From contig NZ_MPIY01000001.1 in assembly GCF_001953355.1 (NCBI RefSeq), forward strand, positions 124,001-188,000: a stretch of 64,000 nt of DNA, given 5' to 3'. This DNA comes from Polynucleobacter sphagniphilus (GTDB lineage Bacteria > Pseudomonadota > Gammaproteobacteria > Burkholderiales > Burkholderiaceae). The notes under the pieces are model-generated. The model was not told the DNA's origin and made no database searches. It saw only the letters and a list, made by a program, of their open reading frames with translations. The stretch's first letter is position 1, and each line of letters begins with the position of its first letter. The position numbers were made by a program, and so were the translations under genes. This document shows, piece by piece, positions 1-9,989 of this stretch.

Positions 1-1
1 T

Positions 2-541
2 GGCATTCGTTTGCCGGTAATTAATCAAAAAGTGATTGAATTAGGATCTCCTAAACGAGGCGATGTAGTGGTATTTCGTTACCCACGCGATGAGTCAGTT
101 GATTACATTAAGAGAATCATTGCTTTGCCTGGCGACACAATTGAATACCAAGACAAGCGTTTAAAAATTAATGGCCAGCCATTGCAATATACCGGAGGCG
201 AGTCTTATCTTGATCCGGAAAATATGCGCTATGCAAAGCGCTATACCGAAACTTTTCCAGCTGACTTGGGTGGCAACAGTCACTCCATTCTGAATGACCC
301 AGAGCGTCCTGCGGGCAATTTTCCGAGCGAGCGTTTTCCTGGCTTTGAGAACTGCCAGTACCAAGCCTCTGGAGTGATATGCAAAGTACCTGAGGGTAAC
401 TATTTTGCAATGGGTGATAACAGAGATAACAGCGCTGATTCTCGTTACTGGGGATTTGTGCCGGATAAAAATATTGTTGGAAAAGCCTTCTTTGTATGGC
501 TCAACTTAGGTTCTTTAAGTCGCATTGGCAGCTTCGATTAG
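2..541 (+). CDS. lepB: Signal peptidase I, C-terminal part (5' end outside window)
   Basis: Inner-membrane serine protease that removes signal peptides from exported preproteins. Only the last 179 codons are present; the reading frame is open to the first base, so the membrane anchors and the Ser nucleophile lie upstream of the window. Visible are the box with the catalytic lysine ([12 protein letters not shown], near the start) and the conserved [14 protein letters not shown] box near the C-terminus. It is followed 4 bases later by rnc, as in most betaproteobacteria (lepA-lepB-rnc-era). The identification rests on these family boxes and on the neighbours. Confidence 0.96.
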   Translation, partial: GIRLPVINQKVIELGSPKRGDVVVFRYPRDESVDYIKRIIALPGDTIEYQDKRLKINGQPLQYTGGESYLDPENMRYAKRYTETFPADLGGNSHSILNDPERPAGNFPSERFPGFENCQYQASGVICKVPEGNYFAMGDNRDNSADSRYWGFVPDKNIVGKAFFVWLNLGSLSRIGSFD

Positions 542-545
542 GCAT

Positions 546-1337
546 ATGAACGCGCGCGCTGTTATCGAAACCGCACCATTGCAAGAGCGCCTCGGCTATA
601 GCTTTAAGAAGGCTGAGTTGCTCAATCAGGCTCTCACGCATCGCAGTCATAGCAAAAAGAATAATGAGCGTCTAGAGTTTTTGGGCGACTCAATTTTAAA
701 TTGCGTGGTTGCTGAAATGCTCTACGAACGCTATGCAGATTTGGATGAGGGCGATCTCTCGCGCGTCAGGGCCAATTTAGTAAAACAACAAGCTTTATAC
801 GAAATTGCCCAGACACTTTCTTTATCTGACTACCTTCGCTTGGGTGAGGGCGAATTAAAGAGTGGTGGATTCCGCCGCCCATCTATTTTGGCTGATACGC
901 TTGAGGCAGTTACAGGCGCAATATTTTTAGATGGTGGGTTTGATGCTGCTAAGACATGCTTGCGCAAACTGTATTCTGTCATTCTGGCTAATGTAGATCC
1001 AAAGACTCTAGGTAAGGATGACAAAACCTTGCTTCAGGAGTATTTGCAGGGTTATCAGTTGCCGCTGCCAACCTATAACGTGACTGGTACTACTGGTGCG
1101 GCACATAACCAGCAATTTGAAGTGGAGTGCCTTATTCCCAGTCTGAAAGTCAGCGTAAAGGGTGAGGGTGCTTCTAGGCGTGCAGCTGAGCAGGCGGCTG
1201 CCAAACTTGCTTTAATGGCAGTACTCAAGGCATTGCCTCAAGAGTCACGTAAACCAAGGAAAACTCGGTCGGCCAAGAAAAAGGCTGCAAAAAAAGAAGC
1301 GACCGAAGAGCAGTTAAATCTTAAGCTGAAGGGCTAA
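546..1337 (+). CDS. rnc: Ribonuclease III
   Basis: Double-strand-specific endoribonuclease for rRNA and mRNA processing. The 263-aa protein has the RNase III signature [13 protein letters not shown] near residue 40, the second acidic cluster [15 protein letters not shown] near residue 115, and a C-terminal double-stranded-RNA-binding domain (about residues 155-225), followed by a Lys/Arg-rich tail. The ATG at 546 is chosen; an in-frame TTG at 525 lies inside lepB and would add seven non-conserved residues. It sits between lepB and era and is almost certainly co-transcribed with them. Confidence 0.97.
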   Translation: MNARAVIETAPLQERLGYSFKKAELLNQALTHRSHSKKNNERLEFLGDSILNCVVAEMLYERYADLDEGDLSRVRANLVKQQALYEIAQTLSLSDYLRLGEGELKSGGFRRPSILADTLEAVTGAIFLDGGFDAAKTCLRKLYSVILANVDPKTLGKDDKTLLQEYLQGYQLPLPTYNVTGTTGAAHNQQFEVECLIPSLKVSVKGEGASRRAAEQAAAKLALMAVLKALPQESRKPRKTRSAKKKAAKKEATEEQLNLKLKG

Positions 1338-1339
1338 TC

Positions 1340-2278
1340 GTGTTTAGATGCGGCACTATCGCCATTGTTGGGCGCCCCAATATGGGTAAATCGACCTTGC
1401 TCAATGCACTGGTGGGTCAGAAGATCAGCATTACTTCCCGTAAGGCTCAAACTACGCGCCATCGAATTCTCGGAATCCAGAATCGCGATGATGCTCAATT
1501 TATATTTATTGATACGCCTGGGTTTCAAACACGTTTGATGAATACCTTGAACAAGGCCTTAAATCGTACAGTGACTACTGCGCTGCAAGATGTCAATGTG
1601 GCCTGCTTTGTAGTTGAGGCTGGGTATTTTGGTGAAGATGACAAAAAGGTCTTAAAGTTATTACCTGCGGATTTGCCAATCGTGTTGGTGCTTAACAAGC
1701 TCGATTTATTTAACAGTCGCTTTCAGACCCCTTCTGAGCGAGATCAGGCTTTATTGAATTTCATGAAAGAAATGAGTCGCCCCTGGAGTGAATTGGGTGG
1801 TCATGAAGATCAGAATCAATGTGAGTTTGCTGAGATTGTCCCAATGAGTGCCAAGAGTCCACCCGATATTGCGCGCCTGCTCGATGTCTTGGAGGGATAT
1901 TTGCCTGAAGGTGAGCCGGTTTACGATGGCGATACGATCACTGATCGTAGTGAACGATTTTTGGCGGCAGAGATTCTGCGTGAGAAGGTGTTTCGCTTTA
2001 CTGGTGAGGAGTTGCCCTACACGAGTACTGTAGTGATTGATCAGTTCAAGATGGATGGCAAAATGCGCCGCATTGCTGCAACTATTTTGGTAGATCGTGA
2101 TAGCCATAAAGCAATGATCATTGGTCAAAAAGGCGAGCGTCTCAAAAAGATTTCGACTGATGCGCGCATTGATATGGAAAAGTTATTTGACGGGAAAGTC
2201 TTTTTGGAGACTTGGGTCAAAGTAAAACGCGGCTGGGCTGATGATCGTGCAGAATTGCGGGCGCAAGGCCTAGAGTAA
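1340..2278 (+). CDS. era: GTPase Era
   Basis: Essential GTPase that binds the 3' end of 16S rRNA during 30S assembly. The 312-aa protein has the P-loop GRPNMGKST at its N-terminus, switch/G3 DTPGF, G4 NKLD, and a C-terminal KH domain with the [10 protein letters not shown] signature. The start is a GTG two bases after the rnc stop, with AAGG about eight bases upstream inside rnc; no ATG fits because the P-loop begins only ten residues later. The order rnc-era-recO is the standard one. Confidence 0.97.
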   Translation: MFRCGTIAIVGRPNMGKSTLLNALVGQKISITSRKAQTTRHRILGIQNRDDAQFIFIDTPGFQTRLMNTLNKALNRTVTTALQDVNVACFVVEAGYFGEDDKKVLKLLPADLPIVLVLNKLDLFNSRFQTPSERDQALLNFMKEMSRPWSELGGHEDQNQCEFAEIVPMSAKSPPDIARLLDVLEGYLPEGEPVYDGDTITDRSERFLAAEILREKVFRFTGEELPYTSTVVIDQFKMDGKMRRIAATILVDRDSHKAMIIGQKGERLKKISTDARIDMEKLFDGKVFLETWVKVKRGWADDRAELRAQGLE

Positions 2279-2281
2279 AAA

Positions 2282-3016
2282 ATGGCCTCCATTCGTGTAA
2301 CTGACGAACCCGCTTTTGTATTACACAGCATTCCTTATAAGGAAACTAGCTTAATTCTGGATGTTTTTACTCGCCAGCATGGCCGTATGGCTTTGATCGC
2401 TAAAGGTGCAAAGCGTCCACACTCAAGCTTACGTCCAGTCCTGCAGCGCTTCCAGCCGCTGCTCGTTTCTTGGAGTGGTAAATCAGAATTACGCACCCTC
2501 ACAAAATCAGAGTGGGTTGGTGGTACACCTTCATTGGTAGGCGATGCTCTTCTCTGTGGTTTTTATCTAAATGAGCTCTTAGTCAAGTTTTTAGCACGTG
2601 AAGATGAGTACGACAGACTCTACGATCACTACACTAATACAATTCTAGCGCTCTCTAACTTAGAATTTGAATCAAAGGGCTTAGAAGAAATTTTGCGCCC
2701 ATTTGAGCTGACTCTTTTGCAGGAAACTGGTTATGCCGCTGCCTTGGATCGTTGTGTTGAAACCAATGCTGCGCCGGTCGCACAAGAGAGGTATGTCTAT
2801 CAGCCTGAGCGCGGCGTCAGGCCTGCGCAAAGCGATGACCCTGGTCATTGGCCTGTATTAATGGGCAAATCCTTGCTGGCAATCGCAGTTGGAGATTTTT
2901 CTGATCCAGAGACACTCTCAGAGAGCAAGCAGCTGATGCGATTTTTGTTGGGACTGCATTTACAAGATCAGGTTTTAACCACCCGCCAAATTCTGATTGA
3001 TTTGAAAAAAATCTAG
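2282..3016 (+). CDS. recO: DNA repair protein RecO
   Basis: RecF-pathway mediator that helps load RecA on SSB-coated single-stranded DNA. The 244-aa protein shows the N-terminal OB fold (residues about 1-80, with SIPYKETSLILDVFTRQHG and IAKGAKRP) followed by the helical RecO C-terminal domain. The ATG lies three bases after the era stop, so translation is probably coupled. Length is typical for the family. Confidence 0.95.
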   Translation: MASIRVTDEPAFVLHSIPYKETSLILDVFTRQHGRMALIAKGAKRPHSSLRPVLQRFQPLLVSWSGKSELRTLTKSEWVGGTPSLVGDALLCGFYLNELLVKFLAREDEYDRLYDHYTNTILALSNLEFESKGLEEILRPFELTLLQETGYAAALDRCVETNAAPVAQERYVYQPERGVRPAQSDDPGHWPVLMGKSLLAIAVGDFSDPETLSESKQLMRFLLGLHLQDQVLTTRQILIDLKKI

Positions 3017-3028
3017 TAATCTAGCTAA

Positions 3029-3769
3029 ATGAGTAAGAACTACCCCCTTGAACTTGGTATCAATATTGACCATGTGGCGACACTGCGTAACGCGCGTGGG
3101 ACGATTTATCCAGACCCTTTAAAGGCTGCTTGCCTAGCAGAAGAATCGGGCGCGGATTTGATTACGCTGCATTTACGTGAAGATCGACGTCATATTAAGG
3201 ATGCTGACTTAATTGCATTGCGTCCCTTGATAAAAACCCGGATGAACTTGGAGTGCGCGGTTACACCGGAGATGGTTGATATTGCCTGTCAAGTCAAGCC
3301 GCATGACGTTTGTCTTGTCCCAGAAAAGCGTGAGGAAGTCACCACGGAGGGTGGCTTGGATGTTGTGCGTTACTTTGATGCCATCAAGGAAGCTACTACA
3401 AAACTTGTGAATGCAGGTATTCGGGTATCTTTATTTATTGACCCAGAAGAGCGGCAAATCCAGGCCGCCAAAGATGTTGGCGCCACAGTGATTGAATTGC
3501 ATACTGGCCGTTACGCAGATCTTTCTGGGGTTGAACAAGAGAAAGAGTTGGAGCGTATTCGTAAAGCTGCCCAGTTTGGTAAAAATATTGGTCTGCGGGT
3601 AAATGCAGGCCACGGTTTGAATGAGGGTAACGTATTGCCTATCGCCGGCATTGTTGAGCTATCAGAACTCAATATTGGCCATGCGATTGTTGCTGAGGCT
3701 TTGTTTAAGGGTTGGCAGCGGGCGATTACCGACATGAAGTTTCTTATGGCTCAGGGTCGAGACAAGTAA
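3029..3769 (+). CDS. pdxJ: Pyridoxine 5'-phosphate synthase
   Basis: Condenses 1-deoxy-D-xylulose 5-phosphate with 3-amino-2-oxopropyl phosphate to give pyridoxine 5'-phosphate (vitamin B6, DXP-dependent route). The 246-aa TIM barrel shows the family motifs [15 protein letters not shown] at the start, [12 protein letters not shown] near residue 47 and RVNAGHGLN near residue 190. It lies 12 bases after recO and immediately before acpS, the conserved recO-pdxJ-acpS arrangement. Confidence 0.97.
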   Translation: MSKNYPLELGINIDHVATLRNARGTIYPDPLKAACLAEESGADLITLHLREDRRHIKDADLIALRPLIKTRMNLECAVTPEMVDIACQVKPHDVCLVPEKREEVTTEGGLDVVRYFDAIKEATTKLVNAGIRVSLFIDPEERQIQAAKDVGATVIELHTGRYADLSGVEQEKELERIRKAAQFGKNIGLRVNAGHGLNEGNVLPIAGIVELSELNIGHAIVAEALFKGWQRAITDMKFLMAQGRDK

Positions 3770-3773
3770 GCGC

Positions 3774-4166
3774 ATGATCATTGGTATTGGTACAGACATT
3801 TTGCAGATTGAGCGGCTGCAGGCTGCTTATGATCGCACTCATGGTCGATTGGCTGAAAAAATTCTTGGACCTGATGAAATGATAGTTTTTAAGCATCGTC
3901 TTGCCAGAAATCACAAACGCGGCATCGCATTTTTAGCAACTCGCTTTGCAGCCAAGGAAGCTTTTTCTAAAGCAATTGGTTTGGGTATGCGCATGCCAAT
4001 GACTTGGCGATCCCTGCAAACCTTAAATGAGCCAAGCGGTAAGCCGGTAACAAGTTATTTAGGCGCATTGGCAGGTTTTATGGCTGAGCGCAATTGGGAA
4101 GCGCAGGTCACGGTCAGTGATGAGCAGGATATGGCGATTGCCCATGTGATTGTAGTGCAGAAATAA
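3774..4166 (+). CDS. acpS: Holo-[acyl-carrier-protein] synthase
   Basis: Transfers 4'-phosphopantetheine from CoA to the serine of acyl carrier protein. The 130-aa protein has the AcpS signatures [13 protein letters not shown] at the N-terminus (metal-binding Asp) and [13 protein letters not shown] near residue 60. Length matches the short AcpS class. It follows pdxJ by four bases. Confidence 0.96.
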   Translation: MIIGIGTDILQIERLQAAYDRTHGRLAEKILGPDEMIVFKHRLARNHKRGIAFLATRFAAKEAFSKAIGLGMRMPMTWRSLQTLNEPSGKPVTSYLGALAGFMAERNWEAQVTVSDEQDMAIAHVIVVQK

Positions 4167-4206
4167 GTTCAACAACAGATACAGCAGAAGGAATTCTGAG
4201 GAAAAA

Positions 4207-5283
4207 ATGAGTAAGCTAAATATGAAGCCAGGCCCAGTTACTTTGGATGTTGTTGGTCTTGAATTAAATGCCCAAGATCGTCGACGTATTCAAGATCCTC
4301 TGACTGGTGGCGTCATTTTATTTGGTCGTAATTTTGCTAGTCGCAAGCAGCTTACTAAGTTAACCGGAGATATTAAAAAGTTACGCCCTGATGTATTGAT
4401 CTCAATTGATCATGAAGGTGGAAGAGTCCAACGCGCTAAGCAAGATGGCTTTACACACTTGCCGGCGATGCGTAAATTAGGCGAACTTTGGTCGGTAAAA
4501 AATACCTCTAAGCATGCCGCTCAATCTGCTGCTTTAGCAATGGCAGCTGCTACTGCCTGTGGTTATGTGCTTGGTGCTGAGCTGCGTGCCTGCGGAGTTG
4601 ATTTCAGCTTTACGCCTGTACTTGATCTGGATTTTGGACGCAGCGGTGTCATTGGCGATCGTTCTTTTAGCCGTGATCCCCAAATTGTCTTTGCTCTAGC
4701 AAAGAGTTTGAATGATGGCTTGCGCATGGCGGGTATGGCCAATTGCGGCAAGCATTTTCCGGGGCATGGATGGGCTGAAGCTGATTCGCATGTAGCCATT
4801 CCAGTTGATGAGCGTTCATTACAAGACATTCTCAATGATGATGCGAAACCATATGAGTGGCTCGATTTGAGTTTGGCAGCCGTAATGCCAGCCCATGTGA
4901 TTTATCCGCAGGTGGATAGCTTACCGGCTGGATTTTCTAAGATCTGGCTGCATTCGGTATTGCGCCAAGAACTCGGTTTTGAAGGCGTGATCTTTAGTGA
5001 TGATCTTTCGATGGAGGGCGCTAGTGTTGCGGGCTCAGTTGTGAAGGGTGCAGAGCTGGCATTAGAGGCTGGTTGTGATGCTGTATTGATTTGTAATCGC
5101 CCAGATTTGGCTGACCAGTTATTAAAAGACTTAAGGGTCTCAAAAGCGAAGCAGTCTGAGTCGATGAGTCGCTTAAACCGTTTAATGCCGCAGCCCCCCG
5201 CACTGGATTGGAATGCCCTGCAGAAAGAGGCTCAGTATCAGCATGCTAAAGGCTTGTTACAGCAATTTCAATTGATTGCTTGA
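4207..5283 (+). CDS. nagZ: Beta-N-acetylglucosaminidase (glycoside hydrolase family 3)
   Basis: Cytoplasmic enzyme of murein recycling; removes GlcNAc from 1,6-anhydro-muropeptides. The 358-aa protein has the GH3 landmarks GRNFASRKQL, IDHEGGRVQR (substrate binding), KHFPGHG (near residue 180) followed by the catalytic His loop, and FSDDLSMEGA with the nucleophile Asp (near residue 262). There is no signal peptide, as expected for NagZ. GAGG four to ten bases upstream supports the ATG at 4207. It is the last gene before a terminator. Confidence 0.95.
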   Translation: MSKLNMKPGPVTLDVVGLELNAQDRRRIQDPLTGGVILFGRNFASRKQLTKLTGDIKKLRPDVLISIDHEGGRVQRAKQDGFTHLPAMRKLGELWSVKNTSKHAAQSAALAMAAATACGYVLGAELRACGVDFSFTPVLDLDFGRSGVIGDRSFSRDPQIVFALAKSLNDGLRMAGMANCGKHFPGHGWAEADSHVAIPVDERSLQDILNDDAKPYEWLDLSLAAVMPAHVIYPQVDSLPAGFSKIWLHSVLRQELGFEGVIFSDDLSMEGASVAGSVVKGAELALEAGCDAVLICNRPDLADQLLKDLRVSKAKQSESMSRLNRLMPQPPALDWNALQKEAQYQHAKGLLQQFQLIA

Positions 5284-5315
5284 GTCCTATTTTGATAGGG
5301 CTTCGGAAATAATAA

Positions 5316-5339
5316 AAAAGCCCGGCATGCCGGGCTTTT
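5316..5339. terminator. Bidirectional intrinsic terminator between nagZ and efp
   Basis: Perfect 24-base palindrome: AAAA plus GCCCGG on the left and CCGGGC plus TTTT on the right. It lies between the convergent nagZ and efp genes, so the A and T tracts let it work on both strands. Confidence 0.9.
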
Positions 5340-5359
5340 GCTTTAATGACAGACGCTGA

Positions 5360-5920
5360 TTAGTTCGCGCGGCTGCGATACTCGCCTGTGCGTGTATCAA
5401 TTTCAATCTTGTCGCCGGTATTGCAGAAAAGAGGAACTTGCAATTCATAGCCGGTGGCTAATTTTGCGTTCTTCAAGACCTTGCCAGAGCTGGTGTCACC
5501 TTTTACTGCTGGCTCGGTATAAATAATTTCACGAACCAAAGAATTTGGCATTGCTACTGAAAGCGCTTTACCTTCATAGAACACAACTTCACATGGCATA
5601 CTTTCTTCTAGGTAGTTCAATGCATCACCCATGAATTCGGCTTCAACTTCGTATTGGTTGTAGTCGCCGTCCATGAAAACATACATTGGATCAGCGAAAT
5701 AAGAGTAAGTACATTCTTTCTTATCAAGGATCACGACATCGAATTTGTCATCGGCCTTGTATACGCCTTCGTTTGGAGCGCCTGTTAACAAGTTCTTAAA
5801 TTTCATTTTCACAACGGAAGAGTTGCGGCCTGAGCGGCTGTATTCGGCTTTCAAAACGACCATGGCATCGGTGCCGATCATTACTACGTTACCAACGCGG
5901 AGTTCTTGTGCTGTTTTCAT
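5360..5920 (-). CDS. efp: Translation elongation factor P (Arg32 type)
   Basis: Ribosome-binding factor that relieves stalling at polyproline stretches. The 186-aa protein has the KOW-like N-terminal domain and two OB domains, ending in the family signature with [13 protein letters not shown]. The tip of the domain I loop carries Arg32 (SRSGRNS), the residue that is rhamnosylated by EarP in the Arg-type EF-P subfamily, rather than the Lys34 of the EpmA type. The gene directly downstream of earP on the same strand makes the modification pair explicit. Confidence 0.97.
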   Translation of the reverse strand: MKTAQELRVGNVVMIGTDAMVVLKAEYSRSGRNSSVVKMKFKNLLTGAPNEGVYKADDKFDVVILDKKECTYSYFADPMYVFMDGDYNQYEVEAEFMGDALNYLEESMPCEVVFYEGKALSVAMPNSLVREIIYTEPAVKGDTSSGKVLKNAKLATGYELQVPLFCNTGDKIEIDTRTGEYRSRAN

Positions 5921-6007
5921 CTTGCTATTCCTGGGTGCAGAGCTGATTTTCTGCGGGTTTTGTCAAAAACAAGATTGTAACCGCCCGCCCGCCTTTATTG
6001 CTTGGGA

Positions 6008-7078
6008 TTAACCGACAAATGCCAATAAACGAGCTGCTAAACCACCACCCCCTTGTTTTTTGAGTAAATGGGCACGCCAAGCCTCGCCATGGGCGCTCCA
6101 AGCGTCGATAGCCCCAAACCACTGGCTCGGCATTGCCCAAGTCATAGCTGCAATTGTCGATAGCCTCAAATCTTGATTAGCCCCCTCTAGATAGAGGTCT
6201 AGGAATGCAGCTAATTTCACCTCATGGGCACGGTCTTCTTGGGGATAAATGTGCCAAATAAATGGTTTGCCTGCCAATTGCGCTCGCACAAAAGAGTCCT
6301 CACCTCGAACGATATTGAAATCACACTGACTTAAGAGCCAGTCGTATTCATCTTGTGACACAAAGGGAAGGGGGTGCAATTGGATGTGCTCGGGCAATTG
6401 AATTGCTTGGCCGGTATTGATGCCTAGCAGTTCGGCATGACCGTGCGTGAGCAGAATGTCAAAGTCCTGATCAAGACTAGCAAGATCTTCTAGCCATTTA
6501 CGCAAAGGAGCTCCAGGATAGCAAAAGATACTAATGCGTTTGGCATGAGGGCGAAGCTGCGACCACACTTTCTCAAGACTTGCGGGAATGCTTGAAATGC
6601 TAGGAGGACTGCTTGGCGGTACTGGGTCTATTAAGATTCCGCCAGCCTGATCTTGAAAACCGGGAAAGAAAAAATACTTCGGTATGCCGTGAGATTGCGG
6701 CGAAGATTTGCCATGGAAATCCACAATCCATGGTTCAGCACTCAAGTACTCAAGATTAATAATGATCGGTTTTTTGGGGGCCACCAACAGGCCTGCTAGG
6801 TAGCGCTCGGGGAGTTGGCAGCCAAATGCCTCAATCACTACATCAGGCGCTTGCGCTTGGTGCCGATGGTTTTCAAAGCTACTCTCCCATGGCAATAGTT
6901 GGATTTTGTCTTTAATGTCTACATGAACCCCAGATGCGAGTAAATTGAGGGTTGGCAGGTTATCGCAAAAAATACGTACTGTTTGGCCATGAATGCTTGA
7001 TAAGCTTCGGGCTAGGCGCCAGCAAACACCGGCATCACCATAGTTGTCCACGATTTGGCAGAAAATATCCCAACGCAT
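6008..7078 (-). CDS. earP: EF-P arginine rhamnosyltransferase EarP
   Basis: Inverting GT-B glycosyltransferase (formerly DUF2331) that uses dTDP-L-rhamnose to rhamnosylate Arg32 of EF-P. The 356-aa protein starts with the family signature [19 protein letters not shown], including the two conserved Asp residues (11 and 15), and carries [19 protein letters not shown] near residue 275. It is 87 bases upstream of efp and probably co-transcribed with it. The start is taken at 7078; a longer open frame upstream lies antisense within uvrC and lacks family similarity. Its ATG overlaps the uvrC ATG on the other strand. Confidence 0.95.
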   Translation of the reverse strand: MRWDIFCQIVDNYGDAGVCWRLARSLSSIHGQTVRIFCDNLPTLNLLASGVHVDIKDKIQLLPWESSFENHRHQAQAPDVVIEAFGCQLPERYLAGLLVAPKKPIIINLEYLSAEPWIVDFHGKSSPQSHGIPKYFFFPGFQDQAGGILIDPVPPSSPPSISSIPASLEKVWSQLRPHAKRISIFCYPGAPLRKWLEDLASLDQDFDILLTHGHAELLGINTGQAIQLPEHIQLHPLPFVSQDEYDWLLSQCDFNIVRGEDSFVRAQLAGKPFIWHIYPQEDRAHEVKLAAFLDLYLEGANQDLRLSTIAAMTWAMPSQWFGAIDAWSAHGEAWRAHLLKKQGGGGLAARLLAFVG

Positions 7079-8993
7079 GAGTAATTCGCTTTTTGAAAAT
7101 CTACAGCAAGACGTTAAACGGCTGCCCGGATTGCCGGGGGTGTATCGCTTCTTTGATGAAGCTGGACAGATTCTATATGTAGGCAAAGCACGCAACCTAA
7201 AAAAGCGTGTTTCGAGCTATTTCCAGCGTACCCAGCTTTCACCTCGAATTGCTCTCATGGTGAGCAAAATCGCTCGTTATGAAACCACGGTCACGCGCAC
7301 AGAGACTGAGGCCTTAATTCTGGAAAACAATCTGATTAAGGAGTTAGCGCCGCCATTTAATATCCTCTTCAGAGATGATAAGTCTTACCCCTACGTGATG
7401 CTGACTGGTCACGAATTTCCAAGGCTTGCCTCTTATCGTGGCAAGGTGGATAAGCGCAATCATTATTTTGGCCCGTTTCCAAACTCATGGGCGGTGCGCA
7501 ATAGTGTGCAAATTTTGCAAAAAGTGTTTCGTTTACGCACCTGTGAGGATTCCGTTTTTAAGAATCGTAGTCGGCCTTGTTTGCTTCATCAAATACACCG
7601 CTGTAGTGCACCCTGCGTTGGTCGTTTGAGTGCGCAGCAATATGGACAAGATGTTGCGCAAGCTACTCGCTTTTTAGAGGGAAACCACAGTAGCGTGCTT
7701 TCTGAGCTTGAGAGAGAGATGCAAGCGCATAGCGATGCGATGGAATTTGAAATGGCTGCGGTCTTGCGTGATCGTATAGCCGATCTCTCCAGCGTCTTAC
7801 AACAGCAGTCAATGGATGCGGTTGCTGAAGGCGAGGGTGACGTTGACATCATTGCGGTAGCGCAAATGGAAGGTATGGTTTGTGTTAACTTGGCGATGGT
7901 TCGCGGTGGCCGTCATTTGGGTGACCGCGCTTATTTCCCTAAGGGCTTGCGGACACACTCTGGGCAATTACCATTGCCAACCGAGATCTTAGAAGCATTC
8001 ATTGGCCAGCATTATTTAGATGATCAAAATGAAGGTGAGGCAGCTACGGCCCAGGCAATTCCGCCAGTCATCATTCTCAACCACTCTTTGCAGTCAATAA
8101 GCGAAGCTGAATCTGATGCAGGGGATGAGCTACCCGAGAATTTGCAAGATTTGCTGAGCAATCAAGCGGGTAAGAAAATTACCTTCTTGCATCAGCCTCA
8201 AGGTCAGCGGCGTCATTGGTTGGCGATGGCAGAAGGTAACGCCAAGATCGCTTTGGCTAAACGTCTAGTAGAAACTGGTGGACAGTTGGCTAGGGCCCGC
8301 TCTTTAACTGACATCTTAGGCCTTGAACTTGAATCCCTGGAGCAACTTCGGATCGAGGGTTTTGATATTAGCCATACTTCTGGAGAGGCAACCCAAGCTT
8401 CTTGTGTTGTTTATGCAAAAAATGCAATGCAATCGAGTGAGTACCGTCGTTTTAATATCAACGATATCACCCCTGGTGATGACTACGCAGCAATGCGTCA
8501 AGTGTTGCAACGGCGCTATGCGAATTTCCAAGAGCTTCCAGTTGAGAAAATGCCGCAAGTGATTTTGATTGACGGGGGTAAAGGCCAGGTAGAAATGGCT
8601 CGACAAGTGCTTGCAGAATTTGGCATGGATGTGAGCTTGATTGTGGGGGTTGCCAAAGGAGAGGGTCGTAAAGTTGGCTTAGAAACATTAATCTTTGCTG
8701 ATGGTCGAAAGCCTTTGGAATTGGGTATAGATAGCGCGGCTTTACTATTAGTCGCTCAAATACGAGATGAGGCTCATCGGTTTGCAATTACTGGAATGCG
8801 CGCTAAGCGTGCAAAAGCGAGAACAGTTTCCCGCCTCGAGGAAATTGAAGGTATCGGTGCTAAGCGCCGTCAAAAATTACTGGCTCGATTTGGTGGTTTG
8901 CGCGGGGTGGCCAATGCCAGTATTGAGGAGATTGCTAGCGTAGATGGAATTTCTACTGCGTTGGCAGAGCAAATTTATAAACAACTCCATTAA
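7077..8993 (+). CDS. uvrC: UvrABC system protein C
   Basis: Dual-incision endonuclease of nucleotide excision repair. The 638-aa protein has an N-terminal GIY-YIG nuclease domain ([23 protein letters not shown]), a UVR motif near residue 210, an RNase H-like second nuclease domain ([17 protein letters not shown], then LIDGGKGQ), and C-terminal helix-hairpin-helix motifs ([13 protein letters not shown]). The ATG at 7077 is preferred to an in-frame TTG at 7044, because family members begin shortly before the GIY-YIG core. pgsA follows 47 bases later. Confidence 0.96.
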   Translation: MSNSLFENLQQDVKRLPGLPGVYRFFDEAGQILYVGKARNLKKRVSSYFQRTQLSPRIALMVSKIARYETTVTRTETEALILENNLIKELAPPFNILFRDDKSYPYVMLTGHEFPRLASYRGKVDKRNHYFGPFPNSWAVRNSVQILQKVFRLRTCEDSVFKNRSRPCLLHQIHRCSAPCVGRLSAQQYGQDVAQATRFLEGNHSSVLSELEREMQAHSDAMEFEMAAVLRDRIADLSSVLQQQSMDAVAEGEGDVDIIAVAQMEGMVCVNLAMVRGGRHLGDRAYFPKGLRTHSGQLPLPTEILEAFIGQHYLDDQNEGEAATAQAIPPVIILNHSLQSISEAESDAGDELPENLQDLLSNQAGKKITFLHQPQGQRRHWLAMAEGNAKIALAKRLVETGGQLARARSLTDILGLELESLEQLRIEGFDISHTSGEATQASCVVYAKNAMQSSEYRRFNINDITPGDDYAAMRQVLQRRYANFQELPVEKMPQVILIDGGKGQVEMARQVLAEFGMDVSLIVGVAKGEGRKVGLETLIFADGRKPLELGIDSAALLLVAQIRDEAHRFAITGMRAKRAKARTVSRLEEIEGIGAKRRQKLLARFGGLRGVANASIEEIASVDGISTALAEQIYKQLH

Positions 8994-9040
8994 TTTTTTT
9001 GGACATATCCAGAGTCATCAGATTCGTTTATGCTTACCAA

Positions 9041-9616
9041 ATGCCATTTAACTTGCCCATCGCCTTAACCTGGTTGCGTGTAGCAGCAATTCCATTGCTC
9101 GTGGCAGTCTTTTATTTACCCACGAATTGGCTTAGTCCTGCAGAGCAAAATCTCATAGCGACTCTTATTTTTATTTCTGCTGCTGTGACTGATTGGCTCG
9201 ATGGCTTTTTAGCTCGACGCATGAAGCAGGAATCTGCTTTTGGTCAATTCTTAGACCCGGTGGCGGATAAGTTAATTGTGGCTGCATCATTATTGGTTCT
9301 TCTTAACCTCGATCGTGTTCAGGTCTGGGTGGCGCTTGTCATTATTGGACGTGAAATAACGATCTCTGCATTAAGGGAGTGGATGGCATTACTGGGTGCA
9401 GGCAAAAGTGTTGCAGTACATATGGTTGGCAAGCTCAAAACAACTGCTCAACTCATTGCCATTCCTTTTTTACTGTTTAACGACACCTTATTTGGTTGGC
9501 TTGATTGCGCTAGGGTAGGCACTTGGTTGATCTGGGTGGCTTCTTTTTTAACGCTTTGGTCGATGTTTTATTACCTAAAGAAGGCATTGCCCCAGCTGGC
9601 TGAAAAGACGGAATAA
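9041..9616 (+). CDS. pgsA: CDP-diacylglycerol-glycerol-3-phosphate 3-phosphatidyltransferase
   Basis: Integral membrane enzyme making phosphatidylglycerol phosphate, the committed step to PG and cardiolipin. The 191-aa protein carries the complete CDP-alcohol phosphatidyltransferase motif in the pieces DWLDGFLARR and GQFLDPVADK, plus several hydrophobic helices. The ATG at 9041 starts next to the conserved NLPIALTWLR; an in-frame TTG at 8999 gives a longer but atypical N-terminus. No clear Shine-Dalgarno sequence precedes 9041, so coupling to uvrC is possible. The uvrC-pgsA pair followed by tRNAs is common in proteobacteria. Confidence 0.95.
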   Translation: MPFNLPIALTWLRVAAIPLLVAVFYLPTNWLSPAEQNLIATLIFISAAVTDWLDGFLARRMKQESAFGQFLDPVADKLIVAASLLVLLNLDRVQVWVALVIIGREITISALREWMALLGAGKSVAVHMVGKLKTTAQLIAIPFLLFNDTLFGWLDCARVGTWLIWVASFLTLWSMFYYLKKALPQLAEKTE

Positions 9617-9645
9617 GCCTAGAGGCCAATTGGCATCAGGCTTTG
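9616..9645 (+). terminator. Possible weak terminator after pgsA
   Basis: AGCCT and AGGCT arms (9616-9620 and 9638-9642) enclose a GCCAATTGGC palindrome and are followed only by TTTG. The stem is plausible but the T tract is poor. It would separate pgsA from the tRNA genes. Confidence 0.35.
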
Positions 9646-9708
9646 TGGGTCTAAGTAAAACAAATAATGCCTTCTTTGAAATTGTTTGTTAAACTATCGC
9701 CCTGTTAT

Positions 9709-9784
9709 GCGGGAATAGCTCAGCTGGTAGAGCGATACCTTGCCAAGGTATAGGTCGGGAGTTCGAACCTCCTTTCCCGCTCCA
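9709..9784 (+). tRNA. glyT: tRNA-Gly (GCC)
   Basis: 76 bases including an encoded CCA end. The acceptor arms GCGGGAA and TTCCCGC pair fully, the D arm is GCTC/GAGC, the anticodon stem ATACC/GGTAT encloses loop TTGCCAA with anticodon GCC at 9742-9744, and the T loop is TTCGAAC. The gene symbol is nominal. Confidence 0.97.
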
Positions 9785-9790
9785 AGTTCG

Positions 9791-9821
9791 ATGGGAAGCC
9801 CTAAAAAGCTTCCCATTTTTG
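9791..9821 (+). terminator. Intrinsic terminator between the two tRNA genes
   Basis: Perfect nine-base arms ATGGGAAGC and GCTTCCCAT with an eight-base loop, then TTTTT. It follows tRNA-Gly by six bases and precedes tRNA-Cys by about 15, implying that tRNA-Cys depends partly on read-through or on its own promoter in this short gap. Confidence 0.75.
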
Positions 9822-9835
9822 ATTTAGGTATCTTT

Positions 9836-9909
9836 GGCGCGTTGGCCGAGTGGTTAGGCAGGAGCCTGCAAAGCTTCGTACGGGGGTTCGATTCCCTCAC
9901 GCGCCTCCA
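9836..9909 (+). tRNA. cysT: tRNA-Cys (GCA)
   Basis: 74 bases with encoded CCA. Acceptor arms GGCGCGT and ACGCGCC, D arm GCC/GGC, anticodon stem GGAGC/GCTTC, loop CTGCAAA with anticodon GCA at 9868-9870, T arm with TTCGATT loop. It is the second of a Gly-Cys tRNA pair. The gene symbol is nominal. Confidence 0.97.
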
Positions 9910-9989
9910 AAATTTCTTGACGATTTTGGGGTCTCACCTAAAATACTTATAGCTAACATAAGTAGCATTGACTCTGAAAGATCGCTCTC

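Noticed and set aside
7079-7195. Extended N-terminus of EarP
   Set aside because: The extra 39 residues are antisense to uvrC, contain no conserved features, and the EarP signature begins at residue 3 from the ATG at 7078.
9624-9634. GGCCAATTGGC at pgsA and again near 45132-45143 as a dispersed repeat
   Set aside because: Two short palindromic matches in 64 kb, each inside its own terminator-like stem, are not evidence of a repeat family.
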